A stretch of 64,000 bases of DNA from Xenorhabdus griffiniae (GTDB taxonomy: Bacteria; Pseudomonadota; Gammaproteobacteria; Enterobacterales; Enterobacteriaceae): assembly GCF_037265215.1 (NCBI RefSeq), contig NZ_CP147737.1:1892001-1956000 (forward strand), read 5' to 3'. The notes beneath the pieces are model-generated. The model did no database searches and was not told where the DNA came from. It worked only from the letters and a program-made list of their open reading frames with translations. Positions 48,756 through 58,911 of the stretch are shown piece by piece (position 1 is the first letter of the stretch; each line of letters starts with the position of its first letter). The translations under genes were made by a program, and so were the position numbers.

Positions 48756-49463
48756 TTAAGGCAGGTTTTTAATAACTTCTTTACTTATACCGCCATGACT
48801 GTTGATGCTATTCCAGCTAACTAAGCCTGATGATTCAGATGGCAGAACGAAATGTGCTACACCATGCGGAGGGATCATATCCGTACCCGTCAGGGGCTTA
48901 CCGGCCACTTTGAGCTGCCCGATGGTTACGTAATAATTACTGGGGTTTCTGACCTCAAGTTGGTGACCAATGCGATGAAATGTCAGCATCTTATAAGCTT
49001 CTTCAGAATCACCTTCAATGCCTTCAGGCCGATAAAACAATTTAATTCGGGTTTTCACCGCAATTAATAAAGTATTTTGTTCGTTTTCTTGTATAGCAGG
49101 AATAGACTTTACATTAAGATAAAAAACCGATTCCCTATCTTCAGGTAAATTACCGCCGATACGGACAATACGAAGAATACTTTCTTTGTCAGCATCCAAA
49201 CGAAATAGCGGAGGCGTTACAATAAAAGGCGCTTTTTCTCCTTTTGAGTCAGCACTGATAAACGACTGAATTAAATAAGGCCGGCTTTCGTCAGCGTTTT
49301 TCACCGAAATTGAAGTTTCTTTTTTATTTCCTTTATAAATAACACGGGTTCCACCAATAGTGACACCCGCCCAGGACGGAAATATAAAAAATAATAAAAA
49401 TATGAGCGTTATTTTTTTTGTTAACATATACGATATAAATATTTTTTTTATTTTATCTTTCAT
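48756..49463 (-). CDS. Periplasmic fimbrial chaperone
   Basis: A 235-residue PapD-like chaperone. It has a signal peptide ending PSWA, then the G1-strand start VTIGGTRVIYKGNKKETSIS with the conserved Arg in GTRVIY, and KTRIKLFYRPEGI with the conserved Lys. An in-frame ATG at 49427 would give a more standard signal peptide, and no SD decides between the two. It is second in the operon. Confidence 0.93.
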   Translation of the reverse strand: MKDKIKKIFISYMLTKKITLIFLLFFIFPSWAGVTIGGTRVIYKGNKKETSISVKNADESRPYLIQSFISADSKGEKAPFIVTPPLFRLDADKESILRIVRIGGNLPEDRESVFYLNVKSIPAIQENEQNTLLIAVKTRIKLFYRPEGIEGDSEEAYKMLTFHRIGHQLEVRNPSNYYVTIGQLKVAGKPLTGTDMIPPHGVAHFVLPSESSGLVSWNSINSHGGISKEVIKNLP

Positions 49464-49547
49464 TATTACATGACTGCTTATGATGTTAATAGCTCCTGGC
49501 CGCAGCCATAAAAATACCTCTGCGGCTAGGGAATAGATAATTAATTT

Positions 49548-50099
49548 TTATTTGTAATTTATATTAAAATTAAGTGTGGCATCGGCCTTGCCAGCTCTGA
49601 CGCTTTGTCCATTAGATACATAAGCCACTTGTAAAGGTATTTCCATATCAGCCTTGTCGATTGTAACTCCTGGCAGCTTAGAAGAGGAAGAAAGATCTAT
49701 CAGCACACCTGCGTTGTTATAAATACCAATGCCAATTCCGGCTGCAGCTGTTCCAGAAGATCCATCTAATGCTAATAGCCTGTTATCGGTGGAATCCGGT
49801 GTATTTCCAGAAAGTGTGACTTCCATGATAAGCGGTGTGGTAGTCACAGGACAGCCGGTTAATTTAATACTAAAAGGCTTTTTGCTCCCTGTAATTTCAG
49901 ATCCTTTTTTTCCGATATCGCTCATGTGATATGTTCCCATATTTACAGTATTGCCAGAAACATCACTATCACACGTTGATTCTATAATATCCCCGTGGAA
50001 TTTTACTGATCCCGTTGTTACCGGAAAAGCCGCATAAGAAACACTACTTACTGAAACCAATATTGCAGCAATAAAAGATGAAACTAAACTATTTTTCAT
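49548..50099 (-). CDS. Major fimbrial subunit (FimA type)
   Basis: A 183-residue pilin. Signal peptide ends SYAA; the mature part has GSVKFHGDIIESTCD with the first Cys, LTGCP with the second, and ends ADATLNFNINYK with the penultimate Tyr needed for donor-strand exchange. It is first in a minus-strand operon: pilin, chaperone, usher, adhesin. It would form the shaft. No other minor pilin gene is present. Confidence 0.92.
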   Translation of the reverse strand: MKNSLVSSFIAAILVSVSSVSYAAFPVTTGSVKFHGDIIESTCDSDVSGNTVNMGTYHMSDIGKKGSEITGSKKPFSIKLTGCPVTTTPLIMEVTLSGNTPDSTDNRLLALDGSSGTAAAGIGIGIYNNAGVLIDLSSSSKLPGVTIDKADMEIPLQVAYVSNGQSVRAGKADATLNFNINYK

Positions 50100-50430
50100 T
50101 CACACATCCATAACAATCATAATATGAAACTACTTATTATGTATAACGCAATATAATAAAGTGCCATAACAAAAAGATTTTGAGCACAGATTTTTGTGCG
50201 CAGAAGAAAAATTTACCTTATGTATCAGAAAAGATCAACAAAACGATCGGTAATCACGATCAATTGCCAATATATTGATAGGATTTATCAATCAAAGGGA
50301 AATGAAGAATTTGCGGGAAGCTTTTTTACGTAAGCGATAATTTTTTCTTTTTCTATCAAAAGCATATCGAGGAAAATGGGGTTGCGTACCGGTTCGGTTT
50401 GGTCACAATATCAGCAAATGACTTTTATCG

Positions 50431-50449
50431 TAATAATGATAATCGCTTT
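50431..50449. promoter_or_regulatory. Fur-like box 1
   Basis: AATAATGATAATCGCTTTT region matches the 19-bp Fur consensus at about 14 positions, about 330 bases upstream of the pilin start. In AT-rich DNA this may be by chance. Confidence 0.25.
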
Positions 50450-50491
50450 TTAAAAAAACATAATCAATATCAAATTAACACTTTGGAGTCA

Positions 50492-50597
50492 TATACGCAT
50501 TAAACTTCAAGTTGCAGCTTGCAAATCAATGTGATTGCTTATATTTCCTCCGCGTAGCGGGGTGATATAAAACGCATCTTGCAGTTAGATTGGTATA
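50492..50597. repeat. Palindromic intergenic repeat, full length
   Basis: TATACGCATTAAACTTCAAG to GTTAGATTGGTATA; the middle has the GCAAATCAATGTGATTGC variant and hairpin CCGCGTAGCGGGG. Confidence 0.88.
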
Positions 50598-50660
50598 ACT
50601 AAAAAAGTGAATATATCGGAACTATCACCGAGGGACTATATTCCTTTAAAAGCGCGTTAG

Positions 50661-50679
50661 TATAATGAGAATTATTTTC
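50661..50679. promoter_or_regulatory. Fur-like box 2
   Basis: TATAATGAGAATTATTTTC matches the Fur consensus GATAATGATAATCATTATC at 15 of 19. It lies between flgN and the fimbrial operon, on the far side of the palindromic repeat. Confidence 0.35.
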
Positions 50680-50783
50680 TTTTTTATCAAGGGGGAAATA
50701 CAGATACACAGAAACAGACCCCTTATCACTGTCAATAAACCAAGAGGTCTGTAGAGCTTACTGCTTAGGCAGTAACCGAATGA

Positions 50784-51224
50784 TCAAACGCTGATCTTGT
50801 GGCCTGATAGCGCTGAATGACGACGGGCTTGGCCGTCTGCACCATAAAAAGAAGGGCTGTGGTGAGTTTTCAGAAAAGCGATCGCTTTACTATTTAACGC
50901 TATATGTTGTTCCAGTAAAAATCCGTTATGTGAATTTAAATCACGGATGTGTTCAACAGATTGACTAATTTGACTCCATAAGACGGCTAGCCTTTTATGG
51001 TTAGCATAAGGAGCATTTATTTTTAGCGTGTCATTTAACTGCTGGCGTTTTCGTTCAGCATGATCGAGCGCTGAAAGCAAAAATGTCTTTTGTTCCGTCA
51101 CACGATGTAAATGATTCACTTCAATAAAGCCTTCGCTCAATATGCGCTGTTCTTCTGCCATAGTTTGCGAAAGCAAATTTAAGTGCGCGCTTTGCTGTTC
51201 AAGCAAGAGTTGAAGTTCTTCCAT
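50784..51224 (-). CDS. flgN: FlgK/FlgL export chaperone FlgN
   Basis: A 146-residue helical chaperone of hook-filament junction proteins FlgK and FlgL. It begins MEELQLLLEQQSAHLNLLSQ and is coiled-coil rich. Family identity rests on the position after flgM, the size (E. coli 138) and the start. It is co-transcribed with flgM (23-base gap). Confidence 0.9.
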   Translation of the reverse strand: MEELQLLLEQQSAHLNLLSQTMAEEQRILSEGFIEVNHLHRVTEQKTFLLSALDHAERKRQQLNDTLKINAPYANHKRLAVLWSQISQSVEHIRDLNSHNGFLLEQHIALNSKAIAFLKTHHSPSFYGADGQARRHSALSGHKISV

Positions 51225-51247
51225 TTATGGCTCTTTAGATTGGGTGT

Positions 51248-51547
51248 TTATTTATCATATTCCATGTTTTCAAGGGCCTCCCTAAATAGAGCATCAGCAA
51301 TTTTACCGCTGTCCATCGTTAGGGTTCCCTTTGCAATGGCTTCTTTCAGTTGTTGTACTTTCTGGATATTAATATCCTGACTGCTTGGCTGAACGAGCTT
51401 TTTCTGCGCTTCGCTCAGCTTAACTTGTGTATCTGCGCTTTTTTCTGCAACAGCCACAATTCTGCGAGTGCTCTGAGCACCTTCATTGGCATTGCGCTGT
51501 TGTAAAGCAGCAATAGCCAGTAGAGGTTGAGTGCGTTCAATACTCAT
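51248..51547 (-). CDS. flgM: Anti-sigma-28 factor FlgM
   Basis: A 99-residue inhibitor of FliA, exported once the hook is finished so that class 3 genes start. It opens MSIERTQPLLAIAALQQR and its C-terminal half (VQQLKEAIAKGTLTMDSGKI, ADALFREALENME) is the FliA-binding segment. SD AAGGAT is present. It is transcribed from a sigma-28 promoter just upstream, in addition to any read-through from flgA. Confidence 0.96.
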   Translation of the reverse strand: MSIERTQPLLAIAALQQRNANEGAQSTRRIVAVAEKSADTQVKLSEAQKKLVQPSSQDINIQKVQQLKEAIAKGTLTMDSGKIADALFREALENMEYDK

Positions 51548-51637
51548 AATCGTAATCCTTTAATCAGGCATTATTTATTTGTCTTAGGTAGCAGGCGATA
51601 TACCGCTGGCATGCCTGTAAATCATGGTCTGTTGGTT

Positions 51638-51664
51638 ATATCGGCGTGAAGAAGTAAAACTTTA
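51638..51664 (-). promoter_or_regulatory. Sigma-28 promoter of flgM
   Basis: On the minus strand TAAAGTTT, 11 bases, GCCGATAT: perfect -35, -10 with one mismatch. It lies six bases after the flgA stop, giving the class 3 feedback start of flgMN. Confidence 0.9.
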
Positions 51665-51669
51665 GCCAT

Positions 51670-52347
51670 TTATAACATCATTTTTACACTACCATTTTCT
51701 TGAGCTTCACCCGTAATGACCTGTCCAGAGTTCAGGCGGACACGGATATTATCAAAACTCGCGGCGTTGTTAATCGCTTTTCCTTCATAACGCACCTGAA
51801 AATGGTGCCCATCTACGGTGACAACCACATTTTGCCCGGCTTGAATTGCCCAGGGACGCCGGATCATATTGCGTGTGATGAATTGTCCGGCAGGTATGTT
51901 GCGCAGCGCAATACCATTTTGTATGGCTTTGCTGTTACGGATTATGTCGTTTGGCAGCTTATCTAAGGAACCTGTTTTTACTTGAAAATCTTTTATTGTC
52001 AGGGCTGTATTGCGGCTAATAGCCCGCTTAGAAACCAAATAAGGGCCGATGACATTGACATAAACCTGAATAAAACGGCGTTGCTGACCACAAGTCACAG
52101 GTACAGAAAGGTTACCCCAATTTTTGTTGCTAAGTAATGGTTGTATTTCAGGATGTTCACAAACCGGCCATTGTTGTTCGGGCGTTTTGATCTCCACTGA
52201 AACCTGATGATTTGATGGGCGATGGATCTGCCTGAAATAGCCATCTATTAATTGCGGTATGTTGTTTCCCCAAGCGGCAGAACTGCCGAAAACAAAAAAT
52301 AGATTAAGGAAAAAGGCAAGGAACCCGATAAATTTTAGTGCAGGCAT
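51670..52347 (-). CDS. flgA: P-ring assembly chaperone FlgA
   Basis: A 225-residue periplasmic protein that helps FlgI form the P ring. It has a signal peptide ending SAAWG, then IPQLIDGYFRQIH. The C-terminal SAF domain has RNIPAGQFITRNMIRRPWAI and the AGQNVVVTVDGHHFQVR stretch, ending GSVKMML. Divergent from flgB, as in E. coli. Confidence 0.95.
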   Translation of the reverse strand: MPALKFIGFLAFFLNLFFVFGSSAAWGNNIPQLIDGYFRQIHRPSNHQVSVEIKTPEQQWPVCEHPEIQPLLSNKNWGNLSVPVTCGQQRRFIQVYVNVIGPYLVSKRAISRNTALTIKDFQVKTGSLDKLPNDIIRNSKAIQNGIALRNIPAGQFITRNMIRRPWAIQAGQNVVVTVDGHHFQVRYEGKAINNAASFDNIRVRLNSGQVITGEAQENGSVKMML

Positions 52348-52441
52348 TTCACCACCTTAAATCCTGTTAGCGAGCCATGATTACAAAAAATATTCAGCAC
52401 CTGTTGGATGTTATGTAGTGTAACTCGATTGATTATTCGTT

Positions 52442-52457
52442 AATGGGATAAATAGCA
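52442..52457 (+). promoter_or_regulatory. FlhD4C2-binding half site
   Basis: AATGGGATAAATAGCA fits the FlhDC half-site consensus AATGG-N3-AAATAGCG at nearly all positions. It lies about 100 bases upstream of flgB in the flgA/flgB divergent region, the expected class 2 promoter. Confidence 0.75.
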
Positions 52458-52557
52458 ATTCAATTTGTTTCTATTCTTCGAATTACCTTTTTCTTCTCCG
52501 TTTATTCTGTTAGCTGCTTGGGGCTTATCCCCGACAGAACTAACCCGAGGGAGGAAT

Positions 52558-52974
52558 ATGCTCGATAAATTAGATGCCGCTTTTCAATTTCGACAAGAAG
52601 CGCTGGCGCTCCGCAACCAGCGGCAGGAAATTTTGTCTGCCAATATCGCCAATGCGGATACCCCTGGCTATCAGGCGCGTGATATCGATTTTGCTGCTCA
52701 ACTGAAAAAAGTCATGGCACATGGTCGTGTAACGGGGAATGGAATTGGGCTATCTCTGACTTCCGATCGACATATTCCCGTTCAGCCTCAAAAACGTCTG
52801 GAGATGGATCTGCTGTATCGGGTGCCATACCAGACCGCCATGGATGGAAATACCGTTGACATGGATATAGAACGCAGCAATTTCGCAGATAACAGTTTGA
52901 AATATCAGGCTGAACTCACGATGACCAATGCACAAATCAAAAGCATGATGTCAGTTCTACAGTCACAAGGATAA
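52558..52974 (+). CDS. flgB: Flagellar proximal rod protein FlgB
   Basis: A 138-residue rod protein, same length as E. coli. The rod signature [21 protein letters not shown] lies at residues 28-48 in part. The start at 52558 follows GAGGGAGGAAT; an upstream in-frame reading from 52465 is not conserved. It is first gene of the flgBCDEFGHIJ operon. Confidence 0.96.
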   Translation: MLDKLDAAFQFRQEALALRNQRQEILSANIANADTPGYQARDIDFAAQLKKVMAHGRVTGNGIGLSLTSDRHIPVQPQKRLEMDLLYRVPYQTAMDGNTVDMDIERSNFADNSLKYQAELTMTNAQIKSMMSVLQSQG

Positions 52975-52979
52975 TGGGA

Positions 52980-53384
52980 ATGTCTCTACTTAGTATTTTT
53001 GATATTGCCAGTTCGGCGCTTTCTGCTCAGTCTCAGCGACTGAACGTTAGCGCCAGTAATATGGCGAATGCCGACAGTGTTGCGGGGCCGGATGGTGAGC
53101 CATACCGTGCCAAGCAAGTGGTCTTCCGTGTCGCCGCTCCCGCAGGCCAAGAGGTTGGCGGTGTTCGCGTTAGTGAAGTTGTGGATGATCCTTCACCTTT
53201 CCGTCTTGAATATCAGCCTGGCCATCCACTGGCCGATGAAAAAGGTTATGTACGTATGCCGAATGTGGATGTTGTTGGAGAAATGGTCAATACCATCTCC
53301 GCTTCCCGCAGTTATCAGGCGAACGTCGAAGTGCTAAATACGACCAAATCCATTATGTTGAAAACGCTGACACTAGGCCAGTAA
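52980..53384 (+). CDS. flgC: Flagellar rod protein FlgC
   Basis: A 134-residue rod protein, same length as E. coli. It begins [20 protein letters not shown] and has [20 protein letters not shown] and the C-terminal signature [20 protein letters not shown] 52980 is preferred over 52974 because AAGGA stands eight bases before it. Confidence 0.96.
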   Translation: MSLLSIFDIASSALSAQSQRLNVSASNMANADSVAGPDGEPYRAKQVVFRVAAPAGQEVGGVRVSEVVDDPSPFRLEYQPGHPLADEKGYVRMPNVDVVGEMVNTISASRSYQANVEVLNTTKSIMLKTLTLGQ

Positions 53385-53397
53385 CAGGAATATCGTT

Positions 53398-54108
53398 ATG
53401 GGAATTACCGCTTCTGTTAATGAATCATTGGATAATTCAACCGTCGGTGAACTGGCTAAGTTGACCAACCGAGAATTGCAAAGCAGTGGTGATATTAAAG
53501 ATAACTTCTTGAAGATCTTGGTTGCTCAGCTCCAAAACCAAGATCCAACCAACCCAATGCAAAACAGTGAAATGACTTCACAGATTGCGCAGATCAGCAC
53601 GGTTGAAGGGATTGAGAAGCTCAATAAGACGCTGGGTTCCATTGTCGGGCAAATGGACAGCAACCACACGATGCAAACGGTCGCACTGATTGGCCGAGAT
53701 GTCATGGTGCCCGGCAATGAGATTTTGCTGGGGGCTAGTGAAAACAGTGCAACCCCAATCGGCTTTGAACTAAATCGACCCGCCGATACTGTCAAAGTGA
53801 CCATCAGAAATAAAAGTGGCGTAGTTGTTCGGGAGATGGAATTCAATAAATTGGATCCCAATTCATCTGAATTTTTGGGTGCCGGTGTACACAGCTTCGG
53901 ATGGGATGGTAAAGACGCAGACGGCAATGTAGTGGAACAAGGCGCTTACAACTTCACCGTTTCCGCAAGCCAGCAGGATCAAGCGCTGATGGTCAATGCC
54001 CTGAGAGCTGCCAAGGTTGAAGGTGTTGTGCGGCAAGAGAATGGCACGAAATTGGATTTAGGGCTGGTGGGTACGGTAAACATGGACGAAGTTCGTCAGA
54101 TTCTTTAA
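53398..54108 (+). CDS. flgD: Hook assembly cap protein FlgD
   Basis: A 236-residue hook cap. It shows FLKILVAQLQNQDPTNPMQN and SEMTSQIAQISTVEGIEKLN near residues 40-80, then a beta-rich domain with GVHSFGWDGKDADGNVVEQG. It is lost from the finished flagellum. Gap to flgC 13 bases. Confidence 0.96.
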   Translation: MGITASVNESLDNSTVGELAKLTNRELQSSGDIKDNFLKILVAQLQNQDPTNPMQNSEMTSQIAQISTVEGIEKLNKTLGSIVGQMDSNHTMQTVALIGRDVMVPGNEILLGASENSATPIGFELNRPADTVKVTIRNKSGVVVREMEFNKLDPNSSEFLGAGVHSFGWDGKDADGNVVEQGAYNFTVSASQQDQALMVNALRAAKVEGVVRQENGTKLDLGLVGTVNMDEVRQIL

Positions 54109-54123
54109 TTAAACGGAGGACAT

Positions 54124-55362
54124 ATGGCTTTTTCACAAGCGGTCAGTGGCTTAAATGCTGCAGCAAGCAACTTAGACGTTATTGGTAATAATATTGCAAA
54201 CTCGGCAACATACGGATTTAAATCCAGTTCTGTTGCTTTTTCCGATGTGTTCAGTGGCTCAGATGTTGGGTTGGGCGTGAAAGTTTCTGGCATGGTGCAG
54301 AACTTTAAGGATGGTTCAATCACCAAAACCAATGATCAATTAAATATGGCGATCACCCAGGGCGGTTTTTTCCGTATGCAGGATACCAACGGTAATATTT
54401 TTTATTCCCGTAATGGTCAATTTAAAATGGATGCTGATCGTAATGTGATCGATATGCAGGGCATGAAATTGACGGGTTATCAAGCCATTCAGGGTAAAGA
54501 TGGTCCTGAAATTCAACAAGGTGCCGCACCAGGGCCAATTTCGATTCCCACAGACATGCTGGCTGCTAAGGCGACGACAGAAGTTAAGATGAAGGCTAAC
54601 CTGAATTCGATGCATGACAAGATCGATACGGCAGCTAATCCATTTAAACCGGATGTGAAAGATACTTTTAACTACAGTTCCGGTATCTCGGTATACGATA
54701 GCCTCGGCAATGAACATAATGTCAATGTGTTCTTTGTCAAGACAGATGATAATCAGTGGGATATTTATGCCCTGGATACTTCTGTTAAGAATGCGGTAGC
54801 TGAAAAATTAAACAAAAAGGGCAGTGTGAGTTTTGATGGTAATGGTAAGCTTGCGGCACCTACAACGGCTGACAACGTATTTGCTTTCGCTATGCCAGCC
54901 TTGAATGGTTCTAATCCGGCCACAATCGAGTTTGACTTTAACGGTAGCAAGCAGCAGAGAGTCAAAGAAGATTCCATTTCTAATCAAAAGCAAGACGGTT
55001 ATGCGGCAGGTCACTTCACCAACTACCAAGTTGAGGGGGATGGCAAAATTTACGGTATTTATTCTAACGAGCAGAAACAAGTATTGGGACAAGTCGTACT
55101 GGCGAACTTCTCCAATCCGGCAGGCTTAGCTTCTCAGGGTGATAACGTTTGGATCGAAACCGGTGCATCCGGTAGCCCAGTGGTCGGCACCGCAGGTTCA
55201 GGTAACTTCGGTAAGTTGATCAGTAGCTCATTGGAATCATCAAACGTTGATATGAGCCAGGAGCTGGTCAGTATGATTGTCGCCCAGCGTAACTACCAAT
55301 CTAACGCCCAGACCATCAAAACGCAGGATCAAATTCTGCAAACGCTGGTCAGTATGCGTTAA
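54124..55362 (+). CDS. flgE: Flagellar hook protein FlgE
   Basis: A 412-residue hook subunit (E. coli 402). It starts MAFSQAVSGLNAAASNLDVI with the rod-hook signature GNNIANSATYGFKSS and ends VSMIVAQRNYQSNAQTIKTQ DQILQTLVSMR. The middle region (about 150-340) is surface-exposed and more variable. SD GGAGG is present. Confidence 0.96.
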   Translation: MAFSQAVSGLNAAASNLDVIGNNIANSATYGFKSSSVAFSDVFSGSDVGLGVKVSGMVQNFKDGSITKTNDQLNMAITQGGFFRMQDTNGNIFYSRNGQFKMDADRNVIDMQGMKLTGYQAIQGKDGPEIQQGAAPGPISIPTDMLAAKATTEVKMKANLNSMHDKIDTAANPFKPDVKDTFNYSSGISVYDSLGNEHNVNVFFVKTDDNQWDIYALDTSVKNAVAEKLNKKGSVSFDGNGKLAAPTTADNVFAFAMPALNGSNPATIEFDFNGSKQQRVKEDSISNQKQDGYAAGHFTNYQVEGDGKIYGIYSNEQKQVLGQVVLANFSNPAGLASQGDNVWIETGASGSPVVGTAGSGNFGKLISSSLESSNVDMSQELVSMIVAQRNYQSNAQTIKTQDQILQTLVSMR

Positions 55363-55383
55363 TAGGCTCAGGCGGATAGCTTT

Positions 55384-56139
55384 ATGGATCACGTCATTTA
55401 TACCGCTATGGGCGCTGCGCGCCAAACGCTGGAACATCAGGCTGTCACAGCCAACAATCTGGCTAATGCGTCAACACCAGGCTTCAAGGCCCAGCTTGCT
55501 GCCCTGCGTGCCGTACCTATTGAAGGTGAAACCTTGCCGACACGCTCGCTGGTCGTTGCCTCTACTCCTGGCATGGATAGCCGTCAAGGTCCTATGAATT
55601 ACACTTCTCGTCCGTTAGATGTGGCAGTCGGACAAGGTGGCTATTTGGCTGTCCAGCTTGAAGACGGGACAGAAGCCTATACCCGCAACGGCAGCATCCA
55701 GATTTCACCCGAAGGGCAACTGATGGTACAGGGGCGTATGTTGATGGGCGAAAACGGGCCGATTGATGTCCCGCCGCAGGCTGAACTGACCATTGCGACA
55801 GACGGTGCCATCTCTGCCTTGATTGCCAGCGATCCTCCCACTTTGTTGGGCCAGATTGGCAAGCTGAAAATCGTTAAACCAGAAGCTAACCAAGTCGTGC
55901 GTGGTGATGATGGTTTGTTCCATTTAACGCCACTGGCGCGGGAACAGCAGGGCAATGAATTGGCGGCCAGCACTGAAGTGAAAGTTATGCCGGGTGTACT
56001 GGAAGGCAGTAATGTGAATCCAGTAGAAAGCATGGTGAACATGATCGCCAACGCGCGTCGCTTTGAAATGCAAATGAAAGTCATACACAGTTCCGATGAA
56101 AATGCACAGCGGGCTAACCAAATTCTCGCTATGAGCTAA
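55384..56139 (+). CDS. flgF: Flagellar rod protein FlgF
   Basis: A 251-residue rod protein (E. coli 251). It starts [20 protein letters not shown] and has [20 protein letters not shown]. It is 21 bases after flgE. Ends [20 protein letters not shown]. Standard for the operon. Confidence 0.95.
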   Translation: MDHVIYTAMGAARQTLEHQAVTANNLANASTPGFKAQLAALRAVPIEGETLPTRSLVVASTPGMDSRQGPMNYTSRPLDVAVGQGGYLAVQLEDGTEAYTRNGSIQISPEGQLMVQGRMLMGENGPIDVPPQAELTIATDGAISALIASDPPTLLGQIGKLKIVKPEANQVVRGDDGLFHLTPLAREQQGNELAASTEVKVMPGVLEGSNVNPVESMVNMIANARRFEMQMKVIHSSDENAQRANQILAMS

Positions 56140-56156
56140 TCGGGAGGGATAAATTC

Positions 56157-56939
56157 ATGATCCGATCTTTATGGATTGCCAAGACTGGGCTGGATGCTCA
56201 GCAAACCAATATGGATGTTATTTCTAACAACTTGGCAAACGTCAGCACCAACGGTTTCAAACGCCAGCGTGCGGTGTTTGAAGATTTGCTCTATCAAACC
56301 GAGCGTCAGCCGGGCGCGATGTCGTCTGAACAGACAACCCTGCCATCAGGTTTGCAGATTGGTACGGGCGCTCGACCGGTAGCCACCGAGCGGCTGCACA
56401 GCCAGGGTAACCTGGCGAAAACCAATAGCAGCCAGGATGTGGCAATTAAAGGGCAGGGCTTTTTCCAAGTCCAGATGCCTGATGGCACCATTGGCTATAC
56501 CCGTGATGGTTCATTTCAGAAAGATCAGAATGGTCAGCTGGTTACTGTGGGTGGTTTTCAGATAGTCCCTGCCATCATCATTCCAGATAATGCCACGAAG
56601 CTTAACATTGCCAGTGATGGTACTGTCAGTGTAAACGTGCAAGGGCAAAATGCGCCTCAGCAGATTGGGCAACTGACATTGACCACGTTTATCAATGAAA
56701 GTGGGCTGGAAAGCATCGGTGAGAATTTGTATCTGGAAACCAACAGTTCTGGCGTGCCAGTAGAAAATGCACCGGGCATCAATGGCGCTGGTGTGCTCTA
56801 TCAAGGCTTTGTCGAAACGTCTAACGTCAATGTGGCGGAAGAGTTGGTCACTATGATCCAGGTGCAGCGAGCCTATGAAATCAACAGCAAGGCAGTATCA
56901 ACTTCTGATCAAATGCTGCAAAAGCTGACTCAGTTATAA
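56157..56939 (+). CDS. flgG: Flagellar distal rod protein FlgG
   Basis: A 260-residue distal rod protein, same length as E. coli. It starts [20 protein letters not shown], has [19 protein letters not shown], and ends [20 protein letters not shown] plus [22 protein letters not shown] precedes the start. Confidence 0.97.
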   Translation: MIRSLWIAKTGLDAQQTNMDVISNNLANVSTNGFKRQRAVFEDLLYQTERQPGAMSSEQTTLPSGLQIGTGARPVATERLHSQGNLAKTNSSQDVAIKGQGFFQVQMPDGTIGYTRDGSFQKDQNGQLVTVGGFQIVPAIIIPDNATKLNIASDGTVSVNVQGQNAPQQIGQLTLTTFINESGLESIGENLYLETNSSGVPVENAPGINGAGVLYQGFVETSNVNVAEELVTMIQVQRAYEINSKAVSTSDQMLQKLTQL

Positions 56940-56953
56940 CCTAACCATTAATG

Positions 56954-56975
56954 GTGGGGGAACACGTTCCTCCAC
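56954..56975 (+). promoter_or_regulatory. Hairpin between flgG and flgH
   Basis: GTGGGGGAAC / GTTCCTCCAC, one mismatch and a very short loop, followed by TATTTC. It may be a partial terminator or processing site that lowers expression of ring genes relative to rod and hook genes. Confidence 0.4.
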
Positions 56976-57006
56976 TATTTCTACGATAAACTTAAGAGCA
57001 TAGAAG

Positions 57007-57777
57007 ATGGATACAATGCCCGTTGCCGAAAGCCATGCTAAAAACCATGTAGCTTATGGCTCCACTGGTTTACGGAAAAACCAGAGAAATAAGTGGCGTA
57101 TCAGCATATCTGTGGCGGCACTAGCACTGACATTAGGGGGTTGTGCTTATATGCCGCACAAGCCACTGGTAGAAGGGCAAACAACCGCAAAACCCGCCGA
57201 AACGCCTGCTCCAACGCCAAATGGTTCTATTTTTCAAACGGTTCAACCAGTCTATTACGGCTATCAGCCACTGTTTGAAGACCGCCGTCCACGCAATATC
57301 GGTGATACGCTGACGATTATCTTGCAAGAGAACGTCAGCGCAAGCAAAAACTCTTCAGCCAATGCCAGCCGCAATGGAAAAACCAGTTTCACAGCGGCTT
57401 TGACACCTCGTTTTTTACAGGGATTGATGGGCGGTGAAAAAACCGATCTGGGTATGGAAGGCAATAATGAATTTGGCGGCAAGGGGGGGGCGAATGCCAA
57501 CAATACCTTCAGGGGCACCATTACTGTGACTGTGGATAAGCTGCTGGCCAATGGTAACCTGCATGTAGTGGGAGAAAAACAGATCGCCATTAATCAGGGG
57601 ACGGAGTTTATTCGTTTCTCTGGTGTTGTTAACCCGCGCACGATCACGGGCAACAATTCGGTGAGTTCCAATCAAGTTGCTGATGCCCGTATTGAGTATG
57701 TTGGTGATGGTTATATCAACGAAGCGCAGCATATGGGTTGGTTGCAACGTTTCTTTATCAATATCTCACCGTTTTAA
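57007..57777 (+). CDS. flgH: Flagellar L-ring lipoprotein FlgH
   Basis: A 256-residue outer-membrane lipoprotein forming the L ring. The lipobox LTLGGC lies near residues 42-47; the N-terminal cytoplasmic extension before the signal peptide (about 28 residues) is longer than in E. coli (232 in total), so a later start cannot be excluded. Core blocks NYGYQPLF-like [20 protein letters not shown] and [20 protein letters not shown] are conserved. Ends [13 protein letters not shown]. Confidence 0.95.
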   Translation: MDTMPVAESHAKNHVAYGSTGLRKNQRNKWRISISVAALALTLGGCAYMPHKPLVEGQTTAKPAETPAPTPNGSIFQTVQPVYYGYQPLFEDRRPRNIGDTLTIILQENVSASKNSSANASRNGKTSFTAALTPRFLQGLMGGEKTDLGMEGNNEFGGKGGANANNTFRGTITVTVDKLLANGNLHVVGEKQIAINQGTEFIRFSGVVNPRTITGNNSVSSNQVADARIEYVGDGYINEAQHMGWLQRFFINISPF

Positions 57778-57792
57778 AAGAGGATGGTCAGG

Positions 57793-58911
57793 ATGAAAAA
57801 ATTAGTCGCCAGCCTTTTTACGTTTTTGTTGGTGCTGTCTGGTATGTTCACTTCTGCCAGTGTCTTTGCTGAACGTATTCGTGATTTGACGACGCTTGAA
57901 GGAGTCAGGGATAACGCGCTGATTGGTTATGGTTTGGTTGTTGGGCTGGATGGAACGGGTGACCAAACCATGCAGACGCCTTTTACTACCCAAAGCCTGA
58001 GCAATATGTTGTCACAGTTAGGGATCACTGTACCTGCTGGGACAAATATGCAGCTTAAAAACGTCGCTGCCGTGATGGTGACAGCAAAACTGCCACCTTT
58101 TGCACGTGCAGGGCAGAACATTGATGTTGTCGTTTCCTCGCTGGGTAATGCCAAGAGCTTGCGTGGCGGGACATTGCTGATGACACCATTAAAAGGGGTG
58201 GATAACCAGGTTTATGCCTTGGCTCAGGGTAATATTCTGGTGGGGGGAGCCGGTGTGAGTGCCGGCGGTAACAGTATCAAAGTCAACCAACTTGCGGGTG
58301 GCCGGATCTCCAATGGTGCGGTGATTGAACGTGAATTGCCAACCCAGTTCGGACAAAAAGGCACACTGAACCTGCAATTGAATGATGATGATTTTGGTCT
58401 GGCTCAGAAAATCAGTGATGCGATCAACCGATTGAAAGGCACAGGAACGGCGACGCCGTTGGATTCCCGCACGGTGCAGTTGCGCTTGCCGATTGAGAAC
58501 AGCGAACAGGTGAGGTTTCTGGCTCAGGTGCAGAATTTGCCTATCCGCGTGGATGCCGGTGATGCCAAAGTGATTTTCAACTCCCGAACGGGTTCCGTGG
58601 TGATGAACCGCAATGTGACCTTGGACAGCTGTGCAATTGCTCATGGTAGTTTGTCCGTGACCGTTGAACGTCAGATCGTGGTTAACCAGCCCAATACGCC
58701 GTTGGCGGGAGGCAGCACTGTCGTAACCCGTAATACGGGGGTTGGTATTCAGGAGCAGGGTGGTGCATTGCAGCAGCTGAGTGCCAGTGCAAATCTGACA
58801 CAAGTTGTGCGTGCGTTGAATGCGCTGGGGGCAACACCAACCGATTTAATGTCGATTTTGCAGGCAATGGACAGTGCAGGTTGTTTGCGGGCGAAATTGG
58901 AGATTATCTGA
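57793..58911 (+). CDS. flgI: Flagellar P-ring protein FlgI
   Basis: A 372-residue periplasmic P-ring protein. The signal peptide ends SVFA, then [20 protein letters not shown] and [18 protein letters not shown]. It ends with the invariant [17 protein letters not shown] 57793 is preferred over 57784, which would place the SD too close. Its stop overlaps the flgJ start by one base. Confidence 0.96.
   Translation: MKKLVASLFTFLLVLSGMFTSASVFAERIRDLTTLEGVRDNALIGYGLVVGLDGTGDQTMQTPFTTQSLSNMLSQLGITVPAGTNMQLKNVAAVMVTAKLPPFARAGQNIDVVVSSLGNAKSLRGGTLLMTPLKGVDNQVYALAQGNILVGGAGVSAGGNSIKVNQLAGGRISNGAVIERELPTQFGQKGTLNLQLNDDDFGLAQKISDAINRLKGTGTATPLDSRTVQLRLPIENSEQVRFLAQVQNLPIRVDAGDAKVIFNSRTGSVVMNRNVTLDSCAIAHGSLSVTVERQIVVNQPNTPLAGGSTVVTRNTGVGIQEQGGALQQLSASANLTQVVRALNALGATPTDLMSILQAMDSAGCLRAKLEII

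Larger units (their letters stand above)
50100..50783. other. Upstream region of the fimbrial operon
   Basis: AT-rich, with no gene, a palindromic repeat at 50492-50597 and two Fur-like sequences. I see no pair of long inverted repeats that would mark an invertible promoter. Confidence 0.5.

Noticed and set aside
50100..50783. Invertible promoter element for the fimbrial operon
   Set aside because: No pair of matching inverted repeats of suitable spacing was seen, apart from the palindromic repeat itself.
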